Below, piece by piece: positions 16,796-25,719 of a stretch of DNA of 64,000 nt (positions within the stretch are counted from its first letter, which is position 1; each line of letters begins with the position of its first letter). Made by a program: the position numbers and the translations under genes. This stretch comes from RGIG5579 sp045541915 (GTDB taxonomy: Bacteria > Bacillota > Clostridia > Oscillospirales > SIG627). The notes under the pieces are model-generated. The model saw nothing but the letters and a program-made list of their open reading frames with translations, did not search any database and had not been told where the DNA came from. The stretch is from the NCBI GenBank assembly GCA_045541915.1, contig JAZQJZ010000015.1, forward strand, positions 1-64,000. The letters run 5' to 3'.

Positions 16796-17695
16796 TTAGA
16801 AACACTGCGCCATAAGGGCGTCAATGTCTTCTTTTTTTGCAAGGTCCATACTGCAGGCAGTGGCACCGCCGGCGGCAGAGCCCAGGGCCAGGGCATATTC
16901 ATAGCCCTTTTCCACCCCGGCTAAAAATCCGGCTACCATGGAATCGCCGGCGCCTACGGTGTTCACCGGTTTTCCGCCCAGAGCAGGCATCTGATAAACA
17001 TCACCCTGTTCCGAAAGGAGAAGGGCGCCGTCCTTCCCCCTGGAGATGAGAACATTTCTTGCGCCCATTTCCTGAAGTGCCTTGGCGCCGCGGATCAGAT
17101 CCTCCTTGGTGAAAAGAAGGGAGCCCACCAGCTCCTCCAGCTCCCGGTGATTGGGCTTTACCAGGAAGGGATGGAACTTCAGCACCTTTTTTAATAGCTC
17201 TCCGGTGGCGTCCACCACAAAGCGAATTCCCTTTCCTTGCAGTTCGGAAAGAATCTTTTCATAAATATCCGAGGGTAGAGAGGAGGGGATGCTTCCGGCC
17301 AGCACCAGGGTATCGCCGGAACGGAGGCCATTTAGCTTTTCCATCAGATCAGAGAGGGATTCCGCCGGGATCCGGGGACCTTGGGCGTTGATCTCAGTCT
17401 CCTTTTCCCCTTTCATTTTTACATTGATCCGGGTCAAGCCGGAAGGCAAGGAAATAAAATCGGTTTGGATTCCTTTTTCCTTCAGGTTTTCCTCCAGAGC
17501 CTTGCCCGTAAAGCCGGCCACAAAGCCCAGGGCGGTGTTTTCCACACCCAGCTCCCGGAGAACCAGGGAAACGTTGATTCCCTTTCCACCGAAAAAGATC
17601 GCTTCGTCGGTGCTGCGGCAGGTTTCGCCTAAATTCAAATTCTGAATCTGGATCACGTAATCCAGGGCGGGATTGAAGGTAACGGTATAAATCAT
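16796..17695 (-). CDS. fruK: 1-phosphofructokinase-type PfkB kinase
   Basis: 299 residues of the PfkB family, in the FruK/LacC branch. The opening MIYTVTFNPALDYVI, the GGKGINVS sugar-binding glycines, VKPNHREL and the C-terminal NTVGAGDSMVAGFL catalytic loop (GAGD) match 1-phosphofructokinases and tagatose-6-phosphate kinases. It would phosphorylate a sugar monophosphate. No fructose PTS lies beside it; the downstream gene is a glycosidase, so the sugar phosphate may come from another route. AAAGGAG site before ATG 17695. Symbol is by similarity. Confidence 0.82.
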   Translation of the reverse strand: MIYTVTFNPALDYVIQIQNLNLGETCRSTDEAIFFGGKGINVSLVLRELGVENTALGFVAGFTGKALEENLKEKGIQTDFISLPSGLTRINVKMKGEKETEINAQGPRIPAESLSDLMEKLNGLRSGDTLVLAGSIPSSLPSDIYEKILSELQGKGIRFVVDATGELLKKVLKFHPFLVKPNHRELEELVGSLLFTKEDLIRGAKALQEMGARNVLISRGKDGALLLSEQGDVYQMPALGGKPVNTVGAGDSMVAGFLAGVEKGYEYALALGSAAGGATACSMDLAKKEDIDALMAQCF

Positions 17696-17794
17696 AATTT
17701 GAAACTCCTTTCCAAAAGAATACCATTTCTCCAGCCGAAAAACAAGATGGAAAAAGGAAAAATGTCATACAAGACGGATTTTACGTTTTTTTGG

Positions 17795-17960
17795 AAAAAA
17801 AGAGGCGCGGCGGTGTCCGTTACAGGTGCCAACCTGGTTGCATCCCACCACGTAAATGTTGTAGGAATAGGCACCTGCTCTGCAAAGAGAGGGGATCAGG
17901 GTGTGGCAACTCTCTTCCAGCTCCCAGGACTCCTCCTTTATGAACGGATCCAATATAACA
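17795..17960. ncRNA. candidate structured noncoding RNA
   Basis: No credible gene fills 17696-18035, yet this stretch is rich in pairing. CAGGTGCC (17823-17830) pairs exactly with GGCACCTG (17870-17877) around an imperfect inner stem, and GAGAG/CTCTC pairs lie to the right. On the minus strand the segment ends in a seven-T run (17801-17795) after a GC-rich tract, and GAGGAGTCC near the other end could pair with GGAC..CCTC before it. The length recalls 6S RNA, but I cannot match a known family. Strand is uncertain. Confidence 0.3.
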
Positions 17961-17996
17961 GTGGTTGGCGGCCGGACCGTCGGTAACAGAGGAAAA

Positions 17997-18022
17997 GAAA
18001 AACCGCGATTTTCATCGCGGTC
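17997..18022 (-). terminator. intrinsic terminator
   Basis: On the minus strand ACCGCGAT, GAAA, ATCGCGGT and a T run follow the SDR stop codon. It ends the four-gene catabolic operon. Confidence 0.85.
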
Positions 18023-18035
18023 ATTTTCTATTGGT

Positions 18036-18851
18036 TTATTTGTCTTGGGATTCCATAGCGGCTTTCTTTAAGTCATTTAAAACTCGGGGATAAAGCTGGC
18101 AAGACATACCGCCATCCAAAAATAGCTCGGTGCCGGTGATGTTCCGGGAAAGGTCGGTTCCCAAAAACCAGCAGGCATTGGCCAGATCCTGGAAATCGGA
18201 AATATCGCCGATGGGGGTCAATTCGCCATTGACGATCTGCTTGGAGCCCATGGCAGTCCAGCGCTCGGTTTTGATGGTGCCGGGAAGCAGGGCGTTCACG
18301 CGGATTCCAAAGGGACCCAGGTCAACGGCCAGAGCCTTTGCAAAGGCGTTGATGCCGCCTTTGGAGGCAGAGTAGGCCGCACGGTTGGGAATGGCGCGGT
18401 AAGCAGTGTTGGAACTGATGAAGACCACAGCACCCTTTTTCTGCTCCTTCATACGGATCGCCGCCTGGCGGATGATGGTGAAGTTCCAAACCAGGTTGGT
18501 TTCAAACACCTCTTGAAATTCGGCTACGGGAACAGTCCAGAAATCCTGGCCGGCCGCCGGATCCTTGGGATTAAATCCCATATTGGCGGCATTTAAAATC
18601 ACCGTTTCCACTTTTCTTCCGGTGCTGTCAATATCCTGGAAGATATCGATGATCTGCTGCTCGTTTCGGATGTTACATTCATAACCCTTTGCGAAAATGC
18701 CATAGGAATCCGAAAGGCTCTTAGCGGCTTTTTCTGCTTCTTCTCCGCGGCGACTGGTAATGAATACATCCCAACCCATTTTGGCAAAATGCTCCGCGAT
18801 CACAAATCCGGTGCCTTTCTGTGCGCCGGTAATAAAAACTGCTTTTTTCAT
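18036..18851 (-). CDS. short-chain dehydrogenase/reductase
   Basis: 271 residues. TGAQKGTGF is the nucleotide loop, NAANMG stands at the usual NNAG place, and Ser (SSNTAYR) with YSASKGG gives the catalytic triad. LFLDGGMSCQ ends the fold as in glucose/gluconate-type SDRs. It is the last gene of a minus-strand operon with a UlaG-like hydrolase, an enolase-superfamily dehydratase and a GH16 enzyme. It probably oxidises or reduces the sugar product of these. An AAGGTGG site precedes ATG 18851. Confidence 0.83.
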   Translation of the reverse strand: MKKAVFITGAQKGTGFVIAEHFAKMGWDVFITSRRGEEAEKAAKSLSDSYGIFAKGYECNIRNEQQIIDIFQDIDSTGRKVETVILNAANMGFNPKDPAAGQDFWTVPVAEFQEVFETNLVWNFTIIRQAAIRMKEQKKGAVVFISSNTAYRAIPNRAAYSASKGGINAFAKALAVDLGPFGIRVNALLPGTIKTERWTAMGSKQIVNGELTPIGDISDFQDLANACWFLGTDLSRNITGTELFLDGGMSCQLYPRVLNDLKKAAMESQDK

Positions 18852-18863
18852 CGTAAAACCACC

Positions 18864-19748
18864 TTATTTCTTTCTGTCGAATACGCGAACGAAGTCCACG
18901 ATAAAGGCATCGTCCTCGAATTTGTCCTTAATGAGGAAGGGAGGCTCATCCACCACAATATCCTTGCCGCCCAAAAGACGCCACTGGCCATTTTCATTTC
19001 CCTGGATGCCGGAACGGTAGCCCTGCACCTCAGTGGTCAGCAGGATGAACTGGGGCACGTGGGAAACGTGATCGTTCAGGCTCATCACTTCTTTTCCGTC
19101 GCAATAGAAGGTGTAGCCGTCTTCTCTCCAGTCCATACCGAAATAGTGCCAGCCGTCCTGGGTTTCCTCCAGGTCATATTTGACCTTGCCCCCTCGGGTG
19201 AACTGTCTTCCGTAACCGCCCATTAGGTTGGTGGTGTGGGCTCTGCCCACGTGGAAGTATTCCATAATGTCGGATTCAATGCCGCACCATTCCGGCTCAA
19301 AGCGAGCGCCGATGGAGGGAGACTGGGTCCAGAAGGCAGACCACATGGTCTCGGGGTCCTTCTGGAATTTGCAGCGGCATTCAAAATAGCCGTAACGCTT
19401 CACATATTTCGGCTCGGGCAATTCTCCCAGCGGCCAGATGCCTGCTTGGCCCCAGGGATTCTCTCTTTTTTCGATCAGATAGTCAAAGGAATTGGCGCCG
19501 GTTTGCAGCTGGGGAGAAACGTATCTTCCGTCCACCTCTGTGCGGTGCAGCTCCACGTGGCTGTTTCCGTCCAGAACAACGCCCTGGTCGGTATAACCGT
19601 CAAAGCGCTTGCCCCAGTAATTCAAGCGGAAGTCCCATTTGGTCCTGTCCAGCTCGGTTCCGTCAAATTCATCGGCCCAAACCAGCTCCCATTCGCTGTC
19701 CTCCGGGAGAAAGCTGGGCTCGTGGTCTTTTACGTTAAATTGTTTCAT
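18864..19748 (-). CDS. GH16-family glycoside hydrolase
   Basis: 294 residues forming a beta-jelly-roll of the GH16 class (laminarinases, agarases, carrageenases, lichenases). WELVWADEFDG opens the domain; IESDIMEYFH holds the ExDxxE catalytic signature with nucleophile and acid/base glutamates. No signal peptide is seen, unusual for GH16 enzymes that attack polymers. This suggests action on imported oligosaccharides or a domain with changed role. It lies 12 bp from the SDR downstream and 19 bp from the dehydratase upstream. Substrate cannot be set from sequence. Confidence 0.82.
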   Translation of the reverse strand: MKQFNVKDHEPSFLPEDSEWELVWADEFDGTELDRTKWDFRLNYWGKRFDGYTDQGVVLDGNSHVELHRTEVDGRYVSPQLQTGANSFDYLIEKRENPWGQAGIWPLGELPEPKYVKRYGYFECRCKFQKDPETMWSAFWTQSPSIGARFEPEWCGIESDIMEYFHVGRAHTTNLMGGYGRQFTRGGKVKYDLEETQDGWHYFGMDWREDGYTFYCDGKEVMSLNDHVSHVPQFILLTTEVQGYRSGIQGNENGQWRLLGGKDIVVDEPPFLIKDKFEDDAFIVDFVRVFDRKK

Positions 19749-19767
19749 CGGTCACATTCTCCTATCA

Positions 19768-20928
19768 TTAGAAATAGAACTCGGTTTTTGCCGGTCTGAT
19801 ATCGGTGAGAGCGCCGGTATAGTGACGGAGGGTGTGAGGCTGATAGGGGTGAGCAAGGCAGGCCTCCTCATCGATCTCAATGCCAAGACCGGGCTTGTCG
19901 GGAATGGTGATATAGCCATCCTTGTATTCCAGGCTTTCATTGGTCACGTCTTTACGCCACTCTACATCGCTGTACATAATCTCCAGGATGGAGAAGTTGG
20001 GACAGCAGGCCGCCAGCTGCAGCGTTGCCGCATTGGCAACAGGGCCGGAGGGGTTGTGAGGTGCGAAGGGAATGTAATAGGTCTCTGCCACGGCGGCGAT
20101 CTTCTTCAGCTCCATAATACCACCGGCGTGGGACACGTCCGGCTGAATGAAGTCTGCGGCGCGCATTTCGAACAGATCCTTATAGGCCTTCAAGGTATAA
20201 AGACGCTCGCCGGCGGAAATGGCCACAGGGGATTTTTCCCGCACGGCCTTGAGGGCCTCCAGGTTATCGGGAGGAGTGGGCTCTTCGAAGAGCATGGGCT
20301 TGAACTGCTCCAGTTCTTTTGCGATTTTAATGCCCGTGGGTACATTGAATCGGCCGTGGCCTTCGATGAGAAGATCCACCTGGTCGCCCACCGCTTCTCT
20401 GACGGCGGCTACGCACTCCAGAGCGATGTTCAGATCTTTGTTTGAAATTTCAAGATAGGATTTGCCGAAGGGATCCCATTTCATAGCGGTCACGCCGCGC
20501 TGAACGGCAATCTTGGCCTTTTCGCCAAATTCCTTCGGGGTCTTGGCGCCGGCAAACCAACCGTTGACATAGATTCTCACCTTGTCATTGATCTTGCCAC
20601 CCAAAAGCTGATAGACCGGAACGTTCAGGTATTTGCCCAGAATATCCCAAAGGGCGGTTTCCACTGCGGAAAGGGCGCTCATCAGAACGGCACCGCCGCG
20701 CCAATAAGCATCCCGGTAAATATCGTGGAAATGCTTTTCGATGGTCAGGGGATTTTTTCCCACCAGATACTCTTTGATGTGCTCCACTGCACCGATCAAG
20801 GCCTTTTCCTTGTATTCCAGGGTGGCCTCGCCTACACCGGTGATGCCTTCATCGGTGTAGATCTTCACGAACACCCAGTTGGTACGGAAGCAGTCCACGG
20901 AAAATGTTTTGATGTCTGTTACCTTCAT
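19768..20928 (-). CDS. enolase-superfamily sugar-acid dehydratase (galactonate dehydratase-like)
   Basis: 386 residues of the mandelate racemase/D-galactonate dehydratase group. MKVTDIKTF opens the capping domain and metal ligands appear in LLIEGHGRF, FEEPTPPDN and ISAGERLYT. FAPHNPSGP supplies the catalytic histidine. Such enzymes remove water from a sugar acid to give a 2-keto-3-deoxy acid. Its ATG overlaps the stop of the UlaG-like gene (ATGA), so translation is coupled. The kinase and aldolase expected in a DgoD pathway are absent here, so the substrate may differ from galactonate. Confidence 0.85.
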   Translation of the reverse strand: MKVTDIKTFSVDCFRTNWVFVKIYTDEGITGVGEATLEYKEKALIGAVEHIKEYLVGKNPLTIEKHFHDIYRDAYWRGGAVLMSALSAVETALWDILGKYLNVPVYQLLGGKINDKVRIYVNGWFAGAKTPKEFGEKAKIAVQRGVTAMKWDPFGKSYLEISNKDLNIALECVAAVREAVGDQVDLLIEGHGRFNVPTGIKIAKELEQFKPMLFEEPTPPDNLEALKAVREKSPVAISAGERLYTLKAYKDLFEMRAADFIQPDVSHAGGIMELKKIAAVAETYYIPFAPHNPSGPVANAATLQLAACCPNFSILEIMYSDVEWRKDVTNESLEYKDGYITIPDKPGLGIEIDEEACLAHPYQPHTLRHYTGALTDIRPAKTEFYF

Positions 20929-21599
20929 AATTCGATCTCCTTATAAATATTAGCGATAATTTTGTTTTCACACATAAAAGCTTCCGGCGAAAGCTCGTCG
21001 AACATACCCACGTGGATCGGTACCACCTTCTTTGCCCCGATTCGTTTGGCAAACAAGGCAGCATCGGTCATATTCATATTGTTTCCCACACCGTTGATGG
21101 GGAGAAACACCACATCGATTTTTTCCGGAAGATCGGAAAAGATCTCTTCGTTATAAAGAGTGTCTCCGGTGACGTAATAGTTTGTTTCTCCGTCGCCAAT
21201 GATCACGCCAATGGCAAAGTCATCACTGTGCTCTGCCTTCACGGCGGTGAAGGTCAAGCCGTTTTCACTCCAGCGGGTGTGGCGGTTGAACTGCACGAAA
21301 TTATTTTCTCCGCCGATCTTTCTGACCTCCGTCCAAACAGAGGAGGGAGAAAGAACCGTCACGGCGCTTTCCGGGGTGAGAAAATGAGCCACCGTTTCCG
21401 GATCGTAATGATCCAGGTGGCAGTGGGTGAAGATCATCATCTGGGGCTTGATATCAAAAATAGATTCATCCACCGGTACTCTACGAAAGTTCTTGGGATT
21501 GATCTTTTCTACGCTGTCGGATAAATAAGGATCCACCATGACCATAAATCCGTTTTTTTCAAACAGAAGGCCGGCCTGACCCAAAAAAGTAATTTTCAT
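20925..21599 (-). CDS. UlaG-like metallo-beta-lactamase-fold hydrolase
   Basis: 224 residues with the metallo-beta-lactamase fold. THCHLDHYD is the HxHxDH zinc motif; further ligands are in AEHSDD, VTGDT and PIHVG. It resembles the UlaG (ascorbate-6-phosphate lactonase) and YtkL groups. In this operon a lactonase opening a sugar lactone to the acid used by the next gene is a reasonable inference. First gene of the operon, divergent from an AraC regulator with overlapping promoters between. Confidence 0.82.
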   Translation of the reverse strand: MKITFLGQAGLLFEKNGFMVMVDPYLSDSVEKINPKNFRRVPVDESIFDIKPQMMIFTHCHLDHYDPETVAHFLTPESAVTVLSPSSVWTEVRKIGGENNFVQFNRHTRWSENGLTFTAVKAEHSDDFAIGVIIGDGETNYYVTGDTLYNEEIFSDLPEKIDVVFLPINGVGNNMNMTDAALFAKRIGAKKVVPIHVGMFDELSPEAFMCENKIIANIYKEIEL

Positions 21600-21614
21600 A
21601 ATACCCTCGCTGAT

Positions 21615-21643
21615 TTGACATCTGTTTTTTTTAATGCTATCAT
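21615..21643 (+). promoter_or_regulatory. promoter of the AraC regulator, overlapping a divergent promoter
   Basis: TTGACA (21615-21620), 17 nt, TATCAT (21638-21643) reads toward the AraC gene. On the opposite strand TTACAA and TATGAT with an 18-nt gap overlap it and would serve the sugar-acid operon. Overlap lets one regulator control both. Confidence 0.6.
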
Positions 21644-21711
21644 ATATATTACTGAATTACTGTTGTAATTTTATTGTATTTATTTAAAATCTTACTTAAT
21701 GGAGGATGCCG

Positions 21712-22506
21712 ATGCAGTTGCCGGAAATTGTCGCGGTGGGGATTTACGATTCCAAAATCGCCGCAAGGAACACTGCCGTGAGCAGAAAGAGAAAAACTTC
21801 GATGTTCGAAATTGAACTGTCTCTCTCCTCCGGCGGCATTTCCTATATGGATTCCAATTCCAAGCAGATCACCGCCAATACGGTGCTTTGCGCAAAGCCA
21901 AACCAGATGCGGCACACCAAATTCCCCTTTTCCTGCTATTATGTGCATATGATCGTCCGGGATGGGGAGATCTATGAAAAGCTGATCCAGACGCCGGATT
22001 TTTTCGATACGGAAAAGACCCAGACCTACCGAAGTCTTTTTGAGAAAATGGTCAAGCTCTCCAATGCCCCCTCGGATCACGATGAGATCCTTTTGCAAAG
22101 TCTGATCCTGGAGTTGATCTATACCATCTGCAAGGACTCCAATATGGCCAAAAAGTATCACGCCGCCTATCACGATCCCACTGTGGAAATGGCACTGCGC
22201 TACATCAAGGAGAACTTAACGGAGGATCTGAGCCTTGTGGCGGTGGCAAGAAGCGTTTCCCTCAGTCCTATTTATTTTCACAACCAGTTTAAATGGGCGG
22301 TGGGTAAGACCTTGCGGGAATATGTGGAGGAGCAGCGGATCAAAAAGGCCATCCATCTGTTACAGACCACCTCCTTTTCCCTGACCAAAATTGCTTATGA
22401 ATGTGGCTTTTCCTCCCAGAGCTATTTCAGCTTTGTATTCAAACGGAAAATGAAAATGACACCCAGAGAATACGTAAAGGAAAGCTACGAGAGATACGAA
22501 CTGTAA
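21712..22506 (+). CDS. AraC-family transcriptional regulator
   Basis: 264 residues. The N-terminal half resembles a sensory cupin; the C-terminal about 100 residues carry the two helix-turn-helix motifs, ending IAYECGFSSQSYFSFVFKRK. The second ATG of a close pair (21712) is chosen as it lies six bases from GGAGG; the first ATG abuts it. It is divergent from the UlaG/dehydratase/GH16/SDR operon, which it most likely controls in response to a sugar. Confidence 0.88.
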   Translation: MQLPEIVAVGIYDSKIAARNTAVSRKRKTSMFEIELSLSSGGISYMDSNSKQITANTVLCAKPNQMRHTKFPFSCYYVHMIVRDGEIYEKLIQTPDFFDTEKTQTYRSLFEKMVKLSNAPSDHDEILLQSLILELIYTICKDSNMAKKYHAAYHDPTVEMALRYIKENLTEDLSLVAVARSVSLSPIYFHNQFKWAVGKTLREYVEEQRIKKAIHLLQTTSFSLTKIAYECGFSSQSYFSFVFKRKMKMTPREYVKESYERYEL

Positions 22507-22511
22507 AAAAA

Positions 22512-22541
22512 ACGGTGCTCCACTGCACAAGGGAGCACTGT
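22512..22541. terminator. bidirectional terminator between convergent regulators
   Basis: ACGGTGCTCC pairs with GGGAGCACTGT; T runs on both strands. It ends the AraC and DeoR genes. Confidence 0.85.
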
Positions 22542-22594
22542 TTTTTCTTTTGAATCGAGCCTTTTGACGGAAAACGGTCTCTCTCGGAAAGAGA

Positions 22595-23293
22595 TCATTC
22601 GCAAATGATGCCGGAGATCTCGTTTTTGTGACAGAGATTGTGGTAATACTGCTTGCCCATTTTTTCCGTGGCGCAGAGCAAATAAGACCGTTTGGCATGG
22701 CGTATCATACTTTTTCTCACCATATTTTCTTCCCGGGCAATATCCGTTAAGAACCCGTTCTGAGATACCCCGCGGCAGGAAAAGAAGGCAATGTCGGCAT
22801 TGAAGGTCTCCACGGTGCGGCAGGCCTCCTCGCCTACCAGCACCAGACAGCTGTTGACCAAGGAGCCGCCGGTAGAAAATGTGTTGATGTCATACTCTGC
22901 CAGTTTTGCAAGGGTCTTTACGCCGTTTGTAATGACTGTAAGATTTCGTTTGGACGCAAGAAAGGGAATCAAATAATAGCAGCTGGTGGACGCATCCAAA
23001 AACACCACATCGTTGTCGCTGACTAAGTCGATGGCTTTTTGGGCAATCAATGTTTTTGCACTGCTTTGCTCATACTCACGGATCAGAAAGGGGATCTTAT
23101 TTTTCGAAAGGGCGGTCTCTTCCAGCACCGCACCGCCGTGAATGCGCTTAATCAAATGCTGCTGTTCCAGACTAACCAGATCACGCCGGATGGACGGTTC
23201 GCTGGTAAATAAGAGCTTGGCAAGCTGCTGCACCGTTACACGCTTTTCCTTTAGCAGGATTTCCAGTATTTGTTTTTCTCTGTGAATGTTCAT
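22595..23293 (-). CDS. DeoR-family transcriptional repressor
   Basis: 232 residues. The N-terminal winged helix reads REKQILEILLKEKRVTVQQLAK with TSEPSIRRDL as recognition helix. The C-terminal sugar-phosphate sensor domain has DASTSCYYL, VITNG and STGG segments typical of DeoR proteins. These usually sense a phosphorylated sugar. It is divergent from a four-gene catabolic operon that ends in a sugar-phosphate kinase, its likely target. Confidence 0.9.
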   Translation of the reverse strand: MNIHREKQILEILLKEKRVTVQQLAKLLFTSEPSIRRDLVSLEQQHLIKRIHGGAVLEETALSKNKIPFLIREYEQSSAKTLIAQKAIDLVSDNDVVFLDASTSCYYLIPFLASKRNLTVITNGVKTLAKLAEYDINTFSTGGSLVNSCLVLVGEEACRTVETFNADIAFFSCRGVSQNGFLTDIAREENMVRKSMIRHAKRSYLLCATEKMGKQYYHNLCHKNEISGIICE

Positions 23294-23359
23294 TCGATCA
23301 CCTGTTCTTTCCGGAAATTATCATTATCTCGATCGTTTGATCAAATAGTGTGGCACATC

Positions 23360-23388
23360 TTGATTAGAATGATTACTTTAATTATAAT
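23360..23388 (+). promoter_or_regulatory. promoter of the FAD-oxidoreductase operon
   Basis: TTGATT (23360-23365), 17 nt, TATAAT (23383-23388). GATCGTTTGATC just upstream is an imperfect palindrome in the divergent region and may be the DeoR operator. Confidence 0.65.
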
Positions 23389-23461
23389 AACTTAAAATAC
23401 TGAATTGTCAACATTCCAAAAAGAATCCTTGCTAACAATTTCTCGAAAGGAAGAAAAGGTT

Positions 23462-24841
23462 ATGTTTCCATATTTCAAAAATTTACCCACCGAAAAGGCT
23501 GAGGTCCTTGTGATCGGTGGCGGACCTGCGGGTCTCTGCGCAGCAATCGCCTCTGCCCGGACAGGGGCAAAGACCTTACTCATCGAGCAGGGTGGCTTTT
23601 GTGGTGGCATGGCTACGGCAGGTCTTGTTGCTCCCTTTATGACCTGCTATGACAGCGGCGGTAACATTATGCTGATTCGTGGCCTGTTTGAAGAAATCGT
23701 GGATCGTATGATCGCCATGGGTGGCGCGATCCATCCGTCAAAAGTGCCCACTGCATCGGCCTTTACTTCTTATATTACCGCAGGACACGTCCATGTTACG
23801 CCCTTTCGGGCGGAAACTCTAAAGTTGCTTGCGGACAGAATGCTCTCAGAAAGTGGTGTACAAGTCCTGTACCACACTGCATTTGTGGATGCGGTTAAGG
23901 AGGGAGATTTGGTAAAGCAGGTGATCGTGGCAAAGAAGGAAGGTCTTTGCGCCATCGAAGCAAAGGTGATCGTGGACTGTACAGGCGACGGTGATTGCGC
24001 TGCAGCGGCAGGCGCACCTTATACACTGGGTAATGGAGACGGCCGGATGCAACCTGCTACTATGTTTTTCCGTATCGGTAATGTGGACAGCAAAAAGGTG
24101 GATGCAGACATTGATGCAAATCGGGACAACTTCTATCGCAAGGACGGGGTCAATTACCGGTCTATGCATTGGTGGGTATCCAAGGCCCGGGAGGCCGGGG
24201 ACTGGTCACTGAACAGAGTGTCCATTGGACTTTTCCGGGGTGTAGAGGAGGACGAATGGAGCATCAACACCTCCCGCATTATGGGCATTGATGGCACAAA
24301 ATCAGAAAGTCTCACCCAAGGCGAGCAGACGGGCCGTGAGCAGGTGGATGAGATCTTCGCGTTTCTAAAAAAATATGTTCCCGGCTGCGAAAACGCGAAG
24401 CTGCTGCAATCCGGAAGCACCTTGGGGATCCGGGAGACCCGCCACATCCACGGCTTGAAGACCTTGACACTGGACGATGTTCTGGAATGTCGTGTTCCTG
24501 AGGATTCTGTTTTGATCGCAGCAAACTCTGTGGATGTTCATGGGCGCTTTGGTCCTACCAGCAACGAGTACATTACGCTTCCGGATGAGAAATATTACGG
24601 CATCCCTTACGGATGCCTTGTTCCGGAGGGCTTCTCCAATCTTCTGGTTGCGGGACGGTGCATTTCTGCTGACAGCGAAGCAGCCGGTGCAGTGCGGGTA
24701 ATGCCACCCTGTATGGGTATGGGACAGGCAGCAGGCACTGCGGCGGCAATGGCGGCTTGTACCGATACGGATGTACGGCTGCTGGATATACACGCATTGC
24801 GCGTCAAGTTGGAAAAGAATGGGGTATTACTGAATGTATAA
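23462..24841 (+). CDS. FAD-dependent oxidoreductase
   Basis: 459 residues. VLVIGGGPAGLCAAIASAR gives the GxGxxG dinucleotide loop at about 17-22, followed by LLIEQGGFCGGMAT. The C-terminus GLVAGR-like LLVAGRCISAD and PPCMGMGQAAGTAAAMA match the PF12831 FAD-dependent oxidoreductases found in sugar and polyol catabolic loci. Start at ATG 23462 with an AAAGGA site; the upstream in-frame start has none. It overlaps the next gene by 8 bp. Substrate unknown; first step of the operon pathway is likely. Confidence 0.82.
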   Translation: MFPYFKNLPTEKAEVLVIGGGPAGLCAAIASARTGAKTLLIEQGGFCGGMATAGLVAPFMTCYDSGGNIMLIRGLFEEIVDRMIAMGGAIHPSKVPTASAFTSYITAGHVHVTPFRAETLKLLADRMLSESGVQVLYHTAFVDAVKEGDLVKQVIVAKKEGLCAIEAKVIVDCTGDGDCAAAAGAPYTLGNGDGRMQPATMFFRIGNVDSKKVDADIDANRDNFYRKDGVNYRSMHWWVSKAREAGDWSLNRVSIGLFRGVEEDEWSINTSRIMGIDGTKSESLTQGEQTGREQVDEIFAFLKKYVPGCENAKLLQSGSTLGIRETRHIHGLKTLTLDDVLECRVPEDSVLIAANSVDVHGRFGPTSNEYITLPDEKYYGIPYGCLVPEGFSNLLVAGRCISADSEAAGAVRVMPPCMGMGQAAGTAAAMAACTDTDVRLLDIHALRVKLEKNGVLLNV

Positions 24842-25709
24842 GCTTTTTATGGAATTTGAAAATCCTACCGAGGGATTTACAGGTAAGAAAGAAGCGATCC
24901 AAGGCTTTGCTGTACACGGTGATTGGGGGTTTGTGCTGTATCACACAGGCGTATGTGGCGTGTACGATCTTGCCAAGAGAAATAAGGTGCCTTTTGATGT
25001 GTTCAAGCTTGGCTCCTACAACTTCGGTGTACCGGATAGACGCTACGCCAATCACGCCAACGATGCCATGTTTGGCGGACGGCTTCCCGAGGAGGAATTT
25101 CCCCTTTTATATGTGACCGCCGGTAACAGTGGAGAGAGTGACGAAAACGGTTATATAGGCTATTGCGCAGTAGAGCAGATCCGCCTGGAAAAGGGCTTTT
25201 TCCGTTCACAGCTTCAACAACGGATATTCTATCGCAATGACGGAATCGAAAAAACACCCTATCAGTCCCCCGGTTGGGGCTGGCCTGCATCATTGGTAGA
25301 TGTGGAGGGCGGATGGTATTATATGCTGTCTGCAAGATACAGAACCAGAAAAGAATTTTCAAAACCGGATAACGTCTACATAATCACAAAATTTCAGCTG
25401 CCCAATCCCAAAATCGGAGATGTTACACTGTATCCTTCGGATATTGTGGAGCAGTTCGAGCTGCCCCTGGATACACTGTTCACTCAGGGTGGAACGATTC
25501 GTGACGGAAAACTCTGGTTTCTGTTTGGCTGCGGAACAAAAGATTATCCAGATGCGCTGCGTGTGATCGATCTGAAGGCACGAGAATATGTTTTGCGTGA
25601 GGACCTTTCCCAAACTGAATTTTGCCAGGACGAGGTGGAATGTTGCGCATTCTACGGTGAGGATCTGCTCATCAACACACAAAAGGGCAAACTGTATATG
25701 CGGTATTGA
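24834..25709 (+). CDS. conserved hypothetical protein, possible beta-propeller
   Basis: 291 residues without signal peptide or transmembrane helix. Repeating beta-rich blocks with Gly-Trp and Tyr pairs (PGWGWPASLVDVEGGWYY, GKLWFLFGCG, LLINTQKGKLY) suggest a propeller or glycoside-binding fold. It overlaps the FAD enzyme by 8 bp and is followed 10 bp later by the dehydrogenase, so it belongs to the same pathway. No family recognised. Confidence 0.6.
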   Translation: MYKLFMEFENPTEGFTGKKEAIQGFAVHGDWGFVLYHTGVCGVYDLAKRNKVPFDVFKLGSYNFGVPDRRYANHANDAMFGGRLPEEEFPLLYVTAGNSGESDENGYIGYCAVEQIRLEKGFFRSQLQQRIFYRNDGIEKTPYQSPGWGWPASLVDVEGGWYYMLSARYRTRKEFSKPDNVYIITKFQLPNPKIGDVTLYPSDIVEQFELPLDTLFTQGGTIRDGKLWFLFGCGTKDYPDALRVIDLKAREYVLREDLSQTEFCQDEVECCAFYGEDLLINTQKGKLYMRY

Positions 25710-25719
25710 GAGGAGAAAA

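Noticed and set aside
17765..17953. A 62-codon TTG-start frame
   Set aside because: No ribosome site and it covers the candidate structured RNA.
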